From Kitasatospora phosalacinea (GTDB lineage: Bacteria; Actinomycetota; Actinomycetes; Streptomycetales; Streptomycetaceae), in the NCBI RefSeq assembly GCF_030268885.1, contig NZ_BSSA01000046.1:1-41628 (forward strand): a stretch of 41,628 bases of DNA. Direction: 5' to 3'. Positions within the stretch are counted from its first letter, which is position 1. The number at the start of each line of letters is the position of its first letter. Below, one piece after another: positions 1 through 8,326 of this stretch. The position numbers were made by a program, and so were the translations under genes. Below the pieces are notes generated by a model. The model was not told where the DNA came from, ran no database searches, and worked only from the letters and a program-made list of their open reading frames with translations.

Positions 1-129
1 TGCCGCACCGCACCCTACCGAGCGGCAGGACATGCCCGAGTCTGCAGGGTCTATCGCTACTGACGGCATCAGCAGCGCTTTGACCTGGGCACATGCCTGT
101 GCTGGCCCGGACAACGCCAGATAACTCCA

Positions 130-391
130 GCGACTTGTCACGGGGGAATCCGGCAGCCTTGATCCGCCGCTCGGAGCGGCGGCGTCCGCGGTCGTCGCAC
201 TCGGCCATCAGCAGCTCGGCGAGGAGGCCGCGGTAGGTCATCTGGTCCTTGACCGCCCGGTCGGCGATGTCGGCGAACTCGTTGCGGATCGGCGGCAGCC
301 GCAGCAGCCGCAGCAGCCGCCAGGCGGTGTCGATGGCCGTGGTCGCGGCCTGCTCGGTCAGGTTCCGCCGTCGGGGCAGCACGGCGGTCAT
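130..391 (-). pseudogene. istB: IstB helper ATPase remnant (IS21 family), N-terminal part only
   Basis: The reading frame starts at the ATG at 391 and reads MTAVLPRRRNLTEQ, then LLRLLRLPPIRNEFADIAD, DQMTYRGLLAELLMAECDD and RRSERRIKAAGFP. This is the N-terminal domain typical of IstB, the AAA+ helper ATPase of IS21 transposition. Similarity stops after DKSLE at about 130, before the Walker A motif (GDSGTGKS in the family), so the ATPase core is missing. Beyond 130 the frame stays open to the window edge with unrelated sequence. The ATG overlaps the stop of the upstream istA frame as ATGA, the normal IS21 arrangement. The identification rests on motif recall and is firm. The gene is dead unless the missing part lies elsewhere. 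Confidence 0.82.
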
Positions 392-655
392 GGCGCTTCT
401 CCCTCGCGCAGGTCACCGCCGTCGGCGCCGCGGTGTCGGAGCAACTGGTCGTAGTGGGCCACCGAGGGCAGCGGCCTGGTGTCCGGCGGAAGGTGGTGGA
501 GCTTCCACTCGTGCAGGAACGTCACCCTCCCGACCCCGGCCCGGGAACCGGCCTTGGTGCCGGGAGCTCGACGACGGGTTCCTCCTCCGTCTGGGCGGCC
601 TTGCGGGCCTCCAGGGCGACTGCGTCCGCGGTCGGCGCCCCCGCCCGCCCGTCGT
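388..655 (-). pseudogene. istA: IstA transposase C-terminal remnant (IS21 family), frameshifted
   Basis: Two adjacent minus frames together give the IstA C-terminus. One carries TADAVALEARKAAQTEEEP and runs to a TGA near 530. The other carries VTFLHEWKLHHLPPDTRPLP followed by SVAHYDQLL and ends at 388 in a stop overlapping the istB start. The change of frame near 530 means an indel. The catalytic DDE region is absent, because the remnant begins abruptly at about 655 where it meets unrelated coding sequence. Together with istB this is a 5'- and 3'-truncated IS21 element. Confidence 0.75.
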
Positions 656-787
656 GGCGAAGATCGGGGCCTTGTCGAACAGCGACCAGCTCCACCCCGC
701 CGCATCCGTGAACTGAACCCCCCTCGACTCTCCCGGGCCACGCCTCACGTCCACCCGACGGACCACCTCACGCCGCAGCCCGAGCAT
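656..787 (-). pseudogene. 5' fragment of an unidentified gene cut by the IS21 remnant
   Basis: From an ATG at 787 the minus strand reads MLGLRREVVRRVDVRRGPG, then GVQFTDAAGWSWSLFDKAPI, with high GC at third codon positions. At about 655 it runs into the istA remnant in another frame. I do not recognise the family. A competing plus-strand ATG overlaps the same CATG at 786 and opens a frame to 1238, so the strand assignment is uncertain. No function is proposed. Confidence 0.3.
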
Positions 788-1095
788 GAACGCCCCAGCG
801 TCGAACAAGGTCGTCAACGAGCGCCGGTATGCCGCGATGCGCCAGGCCCCGGTACGGGACGACCTCTACCGGGACAGCACCGCCACCACCCCGGCCCGGC
901 CGATCTCCTCGGTGCCGAACTGGACGCCTGGCGCGACCGTCCCGGACGTGGCGCAGGCGCCCCGCGCCAGGAGCGGCATCATCGACGTCCGGAGGCAGGG
1001 CCGGCGGCAGACCGACTTCACGGTCGACCGCCCGGCTGCTACCGGAACAGCCGATCCGGCCGCGCGGTACGGGTGGGCCCCGGTACGGCGGTCGG

Positions 1096-1713
1096 TCAGT
1101 GGCCGTACGGGGGCTGGAAGCAGCCGGTCTCCGGGTAGACGCCGTGGACGGAGAGCTCGTAGCGGGCGGGCGCGACGTAGCCGGAGACGCAGGTGCGACC
1201 GTGCAGCAGGACGGCGATCCGGACGCCCGGGGCGGTGACGTAGTGGTCGGTGTCGTAGCGGGGCTCGAACGCGTCGACGACCAGGGTGCCCTCAGGGGCG
1301 CCGCCGTTGGCGCCTCGGTCGGACACCGGGTGGCCGAGTTTGCGCAGGGCGGCCCGTACGGCGTCCGGCGTCCAGGTCTGCCGCTCCCACAGCTCCTTGA
1401 AGGCGGGTTCGAGCCGTCCGGCCTCGCGCCGGGCGTCCGCCTCGTCGGCCGCGGCGACCTCGCTCTCCCGCCGGTAGGCCAGGTTGTCACCACCGTGCGG
1501 CGCGCCGTCGTCCGCGTACGGGGAGGCCCCGGAGGGGGTGATCGTGGCGGACGCGGTCACGGCGGGAGCCGCCGCAGCGGGGACGGCCGGGCCGCCGGCC
1601 TGGCGGTCGCCGCAGGCGGTGAGCGCGGCGGCGGCAGTCGACGCCAGCAGGAGGACGGCGGGGGCCGACCGGCCGCGGCCCGGCCGGGGAAGGATGGTGC
1701 GCATGGGAACCAT
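1096..1713 (-). CDS. Putative lipoprotein of unknown function
   Basis: A 205-residue protein with an n-region rich in Arg (RTILPRPGRGR), a hydrophobic stretch and a lipobox LTAC near residue 35, so the mature form should be lipid-anchored on the outer face of the membrane. A low-complexity Ala/Pro/Thr linker follows. The folded part contains YRRESEVAAADEADARRE, then a segment with TWTPDAVRAALRKLGHPVSD, typical of small Streptomyces lipoproteins. It has two Cys in the C-terminal half (GRTCVSG and ETGCFQ) that could form a disulfide. ATG at 1713 and the in-frame ATG at 1704 are both possible starts; no strong ribosome binding site is visible at either. I cannot assign a role. Confidence 0.7.
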   Translation of the reverse strand: MVPMRTILPRPGRGRSAPAVLLLASTAAAALTACGDRQAGGPAVPAAAAPAVTASATITPSGASPYADDGAPHGGDNLAYRRESEVAAADEADARREAGRLEPAFKELWERQTWTPDAVRAALRKLGHPVSDRGANGGAPEGTLVVDAFEPRYDTDHYVTAPGVRIAVLLHGRTCVSGYVAPARYELSVHGVYPETGCFQPPYGH

Positions 1714-2077
1714 GGTGTCACGCGGAGGGGGCAGCTCCACCCAATGCCCGCTCCGACCCAGGATCGGGCCCGGACCGCCCGACTGGACGTACGCAGGCGC
1801 GACCGGCTCAGCGGTCTCCTCCGCGGGGACCGGAATGTTGCCTGAACAGGGCGGATGAGTCTTTCGGCAAGGGCGAGGTCGGCAGCCCGCACCGGGGAAC
1901 GACTGGCCGCTGCTGTGGGTCTGCTCCAGTGCACCACCAGTCAGGGATCCTGTGGCGGTCGTCGGCCAGTCGGTCAGCGGGCCGTACTCACGAGCGAGTT
2001 CGTTCCACGAGGCCGGTCCAGCTCCGGGCGAGCTCGTGTTCTCGACCCCCCGCGGCGGCGGAAGATACGATCCATTT
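1714..2077. other. Intergenic region between the lipoprotein and a divergent membrane-protein gene
   Basis: About 360 bases upstream of both flanking genes. Several open frames cross it on both strands, but none shows a recognisable domain or a convincing start. It probably holds both promoters; I could not place either with confidence. Confidence 0.4.
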
Positions 2078-2719
2078 ATGGCCGCTGCGGCCGGATCGGG
2101 GGCGGTTGTGTTCTTGGGCGGGCTGGCGCTGTGCGTGCTCCTGGGCGGTGAAGTCGCTGCCGTCCTCGTCGGTTTCGCCAACCTCGACGCCGGGATCTCG
2201 GTGGCACTGATCACGGCCGGTCTCCTCCTCGCGCCCTGGACCGGAACGGCGGGCGTCGCCTTGCTGCACCGGGGCTTGCGTCGACGCGGCGGGCTGGACG
2301 GACCGCCCGTCCTGGGAACCGCTGCAGCGAAGATCGAAGAAGTCCGGGAGATCCAGGAAGGCGAAGAGGTCCTGCTGCAGCTCGACCTCACCATCGCGCC
2401 GGACGACCGGCCGGCCTACCGCGCCAACGCGGGTGTGGACGTGCGTCTTTCGCAGGTGGGTGACTACCGCGCAGGCCGGATTCTGGTCGTGGACTACGAG
2501 ATGGGCCGCCCCTGGCGCATCGTGGTCCGCAAGGACCCGGACGCCGAGTGGGCAGCACGGCTCGCGACGTCCCGGATCGACACCGCGCCGGCCGCCACCC
2601 GCCGCACCGCGCCGCACCGCGAGCGCGTGGCCACCACCCGGTACTTCCTCGCAGCCACCGGCTCCGGCCTGCTGGTCTCGCTCTGGCCGCTGTGGATCCT
2701 GCTCGGCCATCACGGCTGA
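2078..2719 (+). CDS. Integral membrane protein, DUF3592-like layout, unknown function
   Basis: A 213-residue protein. Two hydrophobic helices lie at about residues 5-55, a soluble central domain at about 75-170 (EEVREIQEGEEVLLQLDL, VGDYRAGRILVVDYE) and a final helix at about 190-210 (FLAATGSGLLVSLWPLWI). The layout with a beta-rich centre between membrane helices resembles small DUF3592-type actinobacterial membrane proteins, but I could not verify the family. The ATG at 2078 is chosen because the longer frame from 1952 adds 42 residues of poor composition. Upstream GGAAG is a weak ribosome binding site. It is flanked downstream by an IS630 element. Confidence 0.7.
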   Translation: MAAAAGSGAVVFLGGLALCVLLGGEVAAVLVGFANLDAGISVALITAGLLLAPWTGTAGVALLHRGLRRRGGLDGPPVLGTAAAKIEEVREIQEGEEVLLQLDLTIAPDDRPAYRANAGVDVRLSQVGDYRAGRILVVDYEMGRPWRIVVRKDPDAEWAARLATSRIDTAPAATRRTAPHRERVATTRYFLAATGSGLLVSLWPLWILLGHHG

Positions 2720-2753
2720 ACTCTCTTTCAGCACCGGGTCATTGCGGAGCGTT

Positions 2754-2765
2754 GCTGACGTCAGC
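2754..2765. repeat. Perfect 12-bp palindrome GCTGACGTCAGC, copy 1
   Basis: The sequence is its own reverse complement and abuts the left inverted repeat of the IS630 element. An identical copy sits at 5234-5245. It contains TGACGTCA. Role unknown. Confidence 0.6.
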
Positions 2766-3914
2766 TCGTCAGGGTGAGGCTGGGGTGTCGAGGGCCAGGC
2801 CGGTACCGGCTATGAAGCCGTCGAGGGTGTCGGGTCGGTACTGCAGGCGTTTGAGCCGGTGGCGGACGAGGGCTTCGAGGCGGTCGAGGGCCATGACGGC
2901 GAGGTTGGCGAGACTGTGCTTGACGTGTGCCCGGACCCACTCGACGGGGCTGAGGTCGGGCGAGTAGGCGGGCAGCAGGAACACCGTCAGCCAGGCGCGC
3001 TCGGCGACCAACTCGCGCATGGCGTGGGAGACATGGGTGTTCAGGCGGTCCCGGACCAGCACGATCGGCGCCTTGACGAGTTGGTGGACGCCGTCGACCA
3101 GGGCGATGAAGTCGCGCTCGCCCATGCTGCGGCGCACGCCCTTGGCCACGGGGTGGGTGCGCGCAGGCGGTGGCACAGCCGGGTGCGGGAGCCGGGCCGC
3201 ATCGCGATCAGCCCGGCCACCGACAGGCGTCCCGAGCGGCGCCCGCTGACGGTCACGACCGGCGTGCGGCCGCGCCGGCCCCAGGTGCGTCCTCGGGGCG
3301 GCCGGCGGGTGAAGCCTGCCTCGTCCTCGAAGCAGAGGTATCCCCCGCAGGCCGCCCGGACTCTTTTACCTCCGCCCAGGCCACCTCCTTCCACACGGCG
3401 ACGGCCAGCTCGTCGCGCTCGGCCACCCGGCGCGCGGGGACCTGCGGGCTGAAACCGAGCCGGTGCATCAGCCGCGTCGCCCCGGAGACGCTGTACGTGA
3501 CGTGGAACTTCCGCCCGATCAGCGTCGCCACCCGCGAGGCCGTCCACACCTGGTCCTCCACCCAGCCGCGCGCGGCCGACCCCTGCTCCAGATGCGCGGC
3601 GAGCTTGGACAGGCAGCGCGGGGACAGGCGACACCGGGATCCGCCCGGGCCGCGTGACGCAAGTGCCTCGACCCCGCCCTCACGCCACAACTGATGCCAC
3701 TGGTGAGCCGACTTCAAGCTCACCCGCAGACGCCTGGCCACCTCCGCCGGCTTGACCTCCTGCTCGAACAACGCGGCCGCCTGCACCCGCACCGACTCCC
3801 GGCGCAGCCGTCCCGCGGCGGTCAGCCCGCCCCCATCCGCATATCTCACACACCACCGGTACAGCCACCGCCTCAGGCACATCAGGCACTTCACGCAGAT
3901 TCACCCTGACGCGC
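2764..3914 (-). mobile_element. IS630-family insertion sequence with terminal inverted repeats
   Basis: Perfect 11-bp inverted repeats CGTCAGGGTGA (2767-2777) and TCACCCTGACG (3901-3911) bracket an IS630-type transposase gene. Two further outer bases (GC) match after one mismatch. The transposase stop codon lies inside the left repeat, common in this family. IS630 elements insert at TA; a clear TA duplication is not visible. The transposase is frameshifted, so the copy is probably inactive. Confidence 0.8.
2769..3849 (-). pseudogene. IS630-family transposase, two frameshifts
   Basis: Starting at a GTG at 3849 (VRYADGGGLTAAGRLRRE), the first frame gives the HTH region (VKPAEVARRLRVSLKSAHQW) and winged helix (ASRVATLIGRKFHVTYSVSG). 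A second frame then carries YLCFEDEAGFTRRPPRGRTW with the first catalytic acid, and a third frame carries LTVFLLPAYSPDLSPVEWV, which holds the end of the IS630 DDE triad. Frame changes fall near 3350 and 3170. All domains of the family are present in order, so this is a full-length but broken gene. A programmed frameshift is known in some IS630 members, but two changes of frame argue for decay. Confidence 0.8.
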
Positions 3915-3924
3915 CGAAATCAGT

Positions 3925-4115
3925 AGTAGCGCTGGAGAAGCGGTTGGCTGGGCAAAGGGCCGGCCGCCTACGGGGGTGGAGGACCAGCGGTGAGCTCCCG
4001 CCAGGGTTCAGGCGGTGACCGGACGTCGGTTCCGGATGCGACTGTCCATCGCGACGGTCGGGCGGCTGCTGAAACGGCACCGCTGGCTCTGGCAGGTCCC
4101 GGCCCGCCGGGCACT
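3925..4115 (+). pseudogene. Second IS630-family transposase remnant
   Basis: Directly beyond the IS630 inverted repeat, in the opposite orientation, the plus strand reads GVEDQR, an in-frame TGA where the family has Trp, then ARVQAVTGRRFRMRLSIATV and LLKRHRWLWQVPARRALE. These are the winged-helix motifs of another IS630 transposase. An upstream piece ALEKRLAG is in a different frame, so there is also an indel near 3965. Similarity ends at about 4115. Only about 60 residues survive. Confidence 0.65.
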
Positions 4116-4316
4116 GGAGGGACCAGTCGGCCCAGGAGACGTCCACCGGGTACTCGCAGAGCGGAATGCGGGCCGGGTCGGTGCGAAATCCGGTGAAAGC
4201 AGGGCGAGTTCACGACCATCCGGTCGCTCGGCAGCAGGCTGGGCGTGCTGCTCGGTGCTGCGCGGGGCGTGCTGAAGGGCAGGCGTGCGGACCGTGGCGG
4301 CCCGTATCGTGGAGGG

Positions 4317-5066
4317 ATGGCGGACCAGGGGGCAGAGACGCGGCGGGCGCTGGCGGTCATGGCGGCGTTGGCGTCTGCGGGGGTGGGGCTGGCGCTGGCG
4401 GTGGTCTTCGGGGCACACGTGCTGGCCGGGTTCGGGCTGGTCGCCGGCGCGCCGGGGCGGCTGACGGTGGAGAAGTGCCAGGAGTGGCAATTCCACGGGG
4501 ACACCGGGCAGGCAGGTGGCGGTGGCGTGGAGCATCACTGCTGGGGGACGTTCCGGCCGGACGGCGGGGGAGTGCCACGGTCGGACGTGGAGCTGAAGGG
4601 TCGTCGGGGCGAGGGGTATCTGGCTCCGCCGCCCGGGAGTTCCTGTGCCACGCCGAGTCCGGTCGCCCCCGTGTCGAGCAGCGGGGGGAGTGGCGACCCG
4701 AGTGGCGAGCCGAGCGAAAGCCCGAGTGGCGGGCCGACCGTCAGCACGAGCGGCAGCCCGGCCGGAGCGGCGTCGGCGCCCGCGTCGTCGGCCCCGCGGC
4801 GCCCGTGGTGCTGGGGGGACAACGGGCCGCGCGATGTGCGGGCGCGGTTGATCGGCGGGACGGCATGGGCGACCGGTGACGGGCTGGTGGTGCACGCGGG
4901 GCTGGCGCTGGCGGGGATCGCCGGACTCGCGGCCGCGCCGGTGCTGTTCGGACGGCTGACCGGCAGGCGCGGGGCGCGGTGGGTCCGGGCGGCGCAGTGG
5001 GCCGCGGCGGTGGCGGCGGTGGTGGCCGTGGTGTTGCTCCTGGACGCAATGGTGATCGCCGAGTAG
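4317..5066 (+). CDS. Membrane protein with a Ser/Gly/Pro-rich extracytoplasmic loop
   Basis: A 249-residue protein. An N-terminal helix (about 12-42) is followed by an extracytoplasmic part with paired Cys residues (EKCQEW, EHHCWG, SSCATP, PWCWGD) and a low-complexity linker built on repeated SGGSGDPSGEPSESPSGG-like steps at about residues 115-160. Two more hydrophobic helices lie at about 185-205 and 220-245. GGAGGG immediately precedes the ATG at 4317, unusually close for a ribosome binding site. Longer in-frame starts to 4245 exist but add sequence of poor composition. Function is not recognised. Confidence 0.7.
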   Translation: MADQGAETRRALAVMAALASAGVGLALAVVFGAHVLAGFGLVAGAPGRLTVEKCQEWQFHGDTGQAGGGGVEHHCWGTFRPDGGGVPRSDVELKGRRGEGYLAPPPGSSCATPSPVAPVSSSGGSGDPSGEPSESPSGGPTVSTSGSPAGAASAPASSAPRRPWCWGDNGPRDVRARLIGGTAWATGDGLVVHAGLALAGIAGLAAAPVLFGRLTGRRGARWVRAAQWAAAVAAVVAVVLLLDAMVIAE

Positions 5067-5097
5067 CCGACGCGGGGACGGGCAGCGGCAGGGCTGT

Positions 5098-5117
5098 CGT
5101 CGACCGTGCGGTCGACG
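5098..5117 (+). terminator. Hairpin downstream of the membrane-protein gene
   Basis: GTCGACC, a four-base loop, then GGTCGAC, about 30 bases after the stop at 5066. It lies inside a direct repeat of CGACGCGGGGACGGGC (5068-5083 and 5113-5128). There is no T tract, but actinobacterial terminators often lack one. Confidence 0.5.
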
Positions 5118-5370
5118 CGGGGACGGGCTGTCGGCGGAGAGTGAGATTCGACTGCGTTGACCGCGTTTGCAGCGTGCGCACGAACAGCGAACCTCTTCGG
5201 CCTGCAACTCCACTGGTGAGGACGGTCTTGGCCGCTGACGTCAGCCAGTTCGGGCTGCAGCGGGAACGGCGAGATCCTCCAGCGCTCGAACGTGGCCACC
5301 CGGGGCTTGGAGGACGGCGCGGCAGCGTCCGCGCCCTGTCGACGGCCTGCGTCAAGGTCCGGCCGGCAGG
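5118..5370. other. Intergenic region with the second 12-bp palindrome
   Basis: About 250 bases between two convergent genes. It contains GCTGACGTCAGC at 5234-5245, identical to 2754-2765. A minus-strand reading FERWRISPFPLQPELADVSG looks protein-like but short, and I cannot place it. Confidence 0.4.
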
Positions 5371-5781
5371 TCAGGGCGAACCGGGCGACGGCGCCGCGGA
5401 CGGCGGCACCACCGCCGTCCGCGGGTAGAGGCAGCCCGGCGCAAGCGCATCCTCGCCCTTCGCCACCCAGTAGGTGTCCGGCGTGGTCGGGCACGGCAGT
5501 GGACTCGGCCGGGTCATCGCGCAGCCTGCGGCGGCCTCTCGGCCGAGGCTGCGGTACTCCCACCAGTCGGTCGGGCACCGGAAGGTCGAGCCCGTCGAGG
5601 CCGGTTCGTGCCGGATGCGCGTGCATCCGCGGGTCGGGTAGTTGGAGTTGTCGCAGCTGTACTCCTCGGGCGGTGAGCAACGGGCAAACACCGCAAGCCC
5701 GCCGACCAGCAGCACGATCGAGGTCAGTCCCGCCCAGACACCCGGCCGGCCGGATCGTCGGCCGGAACCTTCCGCGTCCAT
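5371..5781 (-). CDS. Membrane-anchored Cys-containing protein, unknown function
   Basis: A 136-residue protein beginning MDAEGSGRRSGRPGVWAG. One hydrophobic segment (LTSIVLLVGGLAVFARC, about residues 17-34) ends in a Cys, so it is either a signal anchor or a degenerate lipoprotein signal. The exported part has five further Cys (YSCDNSN, RGCTRI, FRCPTDWW, AGCAMT, PGCLYP), suggesting disulfides outside the cell. The ATG at 5781 is preceded by a G-rich GGGGGCGGG; the alternative ATG at 5883 would add 34 residues without a recognisable feature. Family not recognised. Confidence 0.6.
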   Translation of the reverse strand: MDAEGSGRRSGRPGVWAGLTSIVLLVGGLAVFARCSPPEEYSCDNSNYPTRGCTRIRHEPASTGSTFRCPTDWWEYRSLGREAAAGCAMTRPSPLPCPTTPDTYWVAKGEDALAPGCLYPRTAVVPPSAAPSPGSP

Positions 5782-5898
5782 CCCGCCCCCGTTCACCGGA
5801 CTCCGCGCTCCCCCGGAGGGGATACCCGCCTCGCCTCCGCCGTACGCCGCACCTCGGTCGGGTTTGTACAGCCAGCGGTGCAACTGATGTGGTGTGAG

Positions 5899-6415
5899 TT
5901 ACCGTCGGCCGATGGGGAGCCAGCCGTCGAAGGCGATGTCGAAGGCCTGGAGCGCGAGCTTCCAATGCATGGCCCAGCGTTTGCGGCCGGCACCGGTGGG
6001 GTCCAGGCTCGTGACGGCCGTGTAGACGGACTTCGGTGCCGCCGCTTCGTTCGCGAAGTGCCCGCGAGCGCGGACGGCCTTGCGTATGCGTGCGTTGACC
6101 GACTCGGTGGATGCAGTCGATGGAGATCACCAGGGAGACCGGGTCCAAGGGCCGGTGCTGCCATTCGGGCATCCCGTCCATGACCTTGTCAGTGATGGTC
6201 CAGACGGTCTGCCTGGACACGCTCGCGCCGTAGACCTCCGCGAGGTGGGCGGAGATGTCACCGTGCGTCAGACCCCCTGCTGACAACGACAGCACCATCT
6301 CGCCGACACCGGTCAGGCGTCGTTGGCGCTTCTTGACGGTCTGCGGTTCGAAGCTGTCCTCACGGTCGGGCGGGACCTCGATCCGGACGGGGCCGACCTC
6401 GGTCAGCGAGGTTGT
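5899..6415 (-). pseudogene. IS256-family (mutator) transposase with the catalytic core deleted
   Basis: The 5' part (about 6115-6415) encodes SLTEVGPVRIEVPPDRED, KKRQRRLTGVGEMVLSLSAG and DISAHLAEVYGASVSRQTV, then ITDKVMDGMPEWQHRPLDPV, the N-terminal half of an IS256 transposase. At about 6115, right after VISID, it jumps in another frame to STESVNARIRKAVRARGHF and ends RWAMHWKLALQAFDIAFDGW, the conserved C-terminus, stop at 5899. The DDE catalytic centre between these parts is missing, as are the first 60 or so residues. No terminal inverted repeats were found. Confidence 0.8.
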
Positions 6416-7116
6416 TCGGCCCGCACTCCTGGACGACGAGGTCGCCGGTCCCGAAGGGGGCTTCCTCAGAACGGGCGCCGGGCGTTTCGAAGTCGGCGGC
6501 CCCGGGTGCGCCCCCGGTGCCCGTCCGGCTGCAACTCCCTCAGCCGCACGGTCGCCGCCCCTGCCCGGGGAGCGGCCGCCGGTCCGGCGCGGCGGCGCAG
6601 CAGCGGTGGAGTTCGACGAACGCCCGCACCCGCAGTCGGGCGTGGTCGAGGCCAGCGGTGTGGGCGGCGGGCCGACAGGGGTGGCCGTCGGGGCCTCGGC
6701 CGCGGGTTCCTCGTCGAGCCGCACTGACCCCGCTCCGCAGTGCCCCGCCCGGTCCCCGTACGGCTCGCTGACGGATTCTCAGTGCCCCGCCGCCTTCCGG
6801 TCCGGGCCTGGTCTGTCGGCCCGATCGTTCGGTGACCGGCTGCAGGGCGTCTCTGGTGTCCCCGTGGACCGGGTCGTTCTCAGGGTGTTCCAGGACGTGT
6901 CGGCGTCGTGGGTGCCGGCGGTGGAGTGCCGGCCCAGGCCTTCGGGGTGCGCGGCCGGTGCGCTCGGGTGCCGCACGGCCCTGGGAGCACGGTTCGGGAC
7001 CCGGCCCCGAACCGGAGCACGGTCCCAGGGCGATCTCGTGCTCCACGGGGGCGGATTGACGGCCCGTCGGATGGTCCTCTGGGAGGGCGCCGGGAACAGC
7101 TCCGGCGCCCTACTCC
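6416..7116. other. Region without a recognised gene, upstream of the serine-hydrolase remnant
   Basis: Long open frames cross this 700-base stretch in several phases, as expected from GC content, but none shows a family motif or a start with a ribosome binding site. The right part probably holds the promoter of the truncated gene starting at 7131. Confidence 0.35.
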
Positions 7117-7130
7117 GAGGAGAGCTTCCC

Positions 7131-7385
7131 GTGCACGCAAACGCACCGCGGCACCACCGCCCGAACCGACCCCACCGCCTGCGCCGGTGCGGGGTGGCGG
7201 CAACCGTGGCCGCCACCGTGGTGGCCGGCGTCCTGGCACCGGCCGCGGCGTCCGCCGCACCGCCCGACGCCGTGCAGCAGCGCCTCGACGCCCTGGTCCA
7301 CCAGGACGGGGTACCTGCCCTGGCTACTGAGCGGGACATCCTGCGCAGGGCGGCCAAGTATTTCGCCGGCGGGACGAACTGGTGA
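7131..7385 (+). pseudogene. Secreted serine-hydrolase 5' end fused in frame to the tail of IS3 orfA
   Basis: A GTG at 7131 follows a good ribosome binding site (GAGGAG at 7117-7122). The product has an Arg-rich n-region, a Sec-type hydrophobic core (VAATVAATVVAGVLAPAAAS) with an Ala-rich cleavage site, and then AVQQRLDALVHQDGVPA, which resembles the start of actinobacterial D-Ala-D-Ala carboxypeptidase or beta-lactamase-class serine hydrolases. At about 7320 it changes to LATERDILRRAAKYF, the C-terminus of IS3-family OrfA, and stops at 7385, overlapping the orfB start. The catalytic hydrolase domain is gone; the 85-residue chimera could still be exported. Confidence 0.65.
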
Positions 7386-8313
7386 GCCGCTTCCAGTTCG
7401 TCCACGACCACCGGGACGCCTACGAGGTGAAGCGGCTGTGCCAGGTCCTGGACGTCAATCGCTCCAGCTACTACAAGTGGCTGGCAGGGGCCGGTGCCAG
7501 GGCCGTCCGCCGACGCGAGGACGAGGTCCTGGCTGAACGGATACGCCGGATTCATGCCGATTCGGGCGGGACCTACGGCTCGCCGAGGGTAACCGCGGAA
7601 CTGCGCGAGACCGGGAGGAGGGTCAACCACAAGCGGGTCGCCCGGGTCATGCGGACCTACTCCATCGTCGGCATCCGCCTGCGAAGAAGGGCTCGCACCA
7701 CGGTTCCGGACCCGGCCGCCCAGGCGGTCCCGGACCTGTTCGAGCGGGACTTCACCGCCACCGGGTCGGGACGCAAGTACATGGGCGACATCACGTATCT
7801 GCCGCTTGCGGGCGGGGAGTTCCTCTACCTGGCGACCGTGCTGGACTGCTTCAGTCGCAGGGTCGTGGGCTGGTCGATCGCCGACCACATGCGCACCGCC
7901 TTGGTCACCGACGCGCTGCGGATGGCGGCCGCGAGCCGCGGCGGCTTGGACGGGGCGGTGTTCCACTCCGACCGCGGGGTGCAATACGGGTCGAGAGCCT
8001 TTGCCGACCTGTGCTCGGACCTGGGCGTCACCCGGTCGATAGGCGCGGTTGGCAGCAGCGCGGACAACGCGGCCTGCGAGAGCTTCCACGCCTCCCTCAA
8101 GCGCGAAATCCTTCAGGACGCCCGCGACTTCGGCGACCCCGCCACCTGCCGCAGGACCGTCTTCGCCTGGCTGACCCGCTACAACACCCGCCGCCGACAC
8201 TCCGCCAACGGCCACCTCAGCCCCAACGAATACGAACGACGCCACCACACCGCTAAACCCACGCTCGCCGCGTGACAACCAACCGCGTGTCCACCTTCAC
8301 GGGCGAAGGCCCC
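7320..8313 (+). mobile_element. IS3-family insertion sequence, 5'-truncated
   Basis: Contains the last codons of orfA, an intact orfB and the right end. The end carries GCGTGTCCACC (8285-8295) and GGGCGAAGGCCCC (8301-8313). Both blocks recur in inverted orientation with identical 7-base spacing at 41501-41529, the left end of another copy. The left end and most of orfA are missing here, so this copy cannot move alone. Confidence 0.8.
7382..8275 (+). CDS. IS3-family transposase OrfB (DDE integrase)
   Basis: A 297-residue protein with an HTH_21-type region (QVLDVNRSSYYKWLAG, GTYGSPRVTAELRETGRR) and an rve-type DDE catalytic core. The acidic triad is visible as D136 (GDITYL), D197 (HSDRGV) and E233 (CESFHASLK), giving the DD(35)E spacing of the IS3 family. 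The GTG start at 7382 overlaps the stop of the orfA tail, the usual arrangement allowing a programmed frameshift that makes the OrfAB transposase. OrfB is complete, but with most of orfA lost the DNA-binding fusion cannot be made from this copy. Confidence 0.92.
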   Translation: MSRFQFVHDHRDAYEVKRLCQVLDVNRSSYYKWLAGAGARAVRRREDEVLAERIRRIHADSGGTYGSPRVTAELRETGRRVNHKRVARVMRTYSIVGIRLRRRARTTVPDPAAQAVPDLFERDFTATGSGRKYMGDITYLPLAGGEFLYLATVLDCFSRRVVGWSIADHMRTALVTDALRMAAASRGGLDGAVFHSDRGVQYGSRAFADLCSDLGVTRSIGAVGSSADNAACESFHASLKREILQDARDFGDPATCRRTVFAWLTRYNTRRRHSANGHLSPNEYERRHHTAKPTLAA

Positions 8314-8326
8314 CCGACGCCTCATT

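Noticed and set aside
786..1238. Plus-strand frame beginning MNAPASNKVVNERRYAAM
   Set aside because: The first 80 codons look passable, but it overlaps the lipoprotein gene antisense and starts within the same CATG as a minus-strand frame; not enough evidence.
4535..6724. A 729-residue minus frame spanning two genes and the IS256 remnant
   Set aside because: Only the IS256 part is real; the remainder is shadow of the genes at 4317-5066 and 5371-5781.
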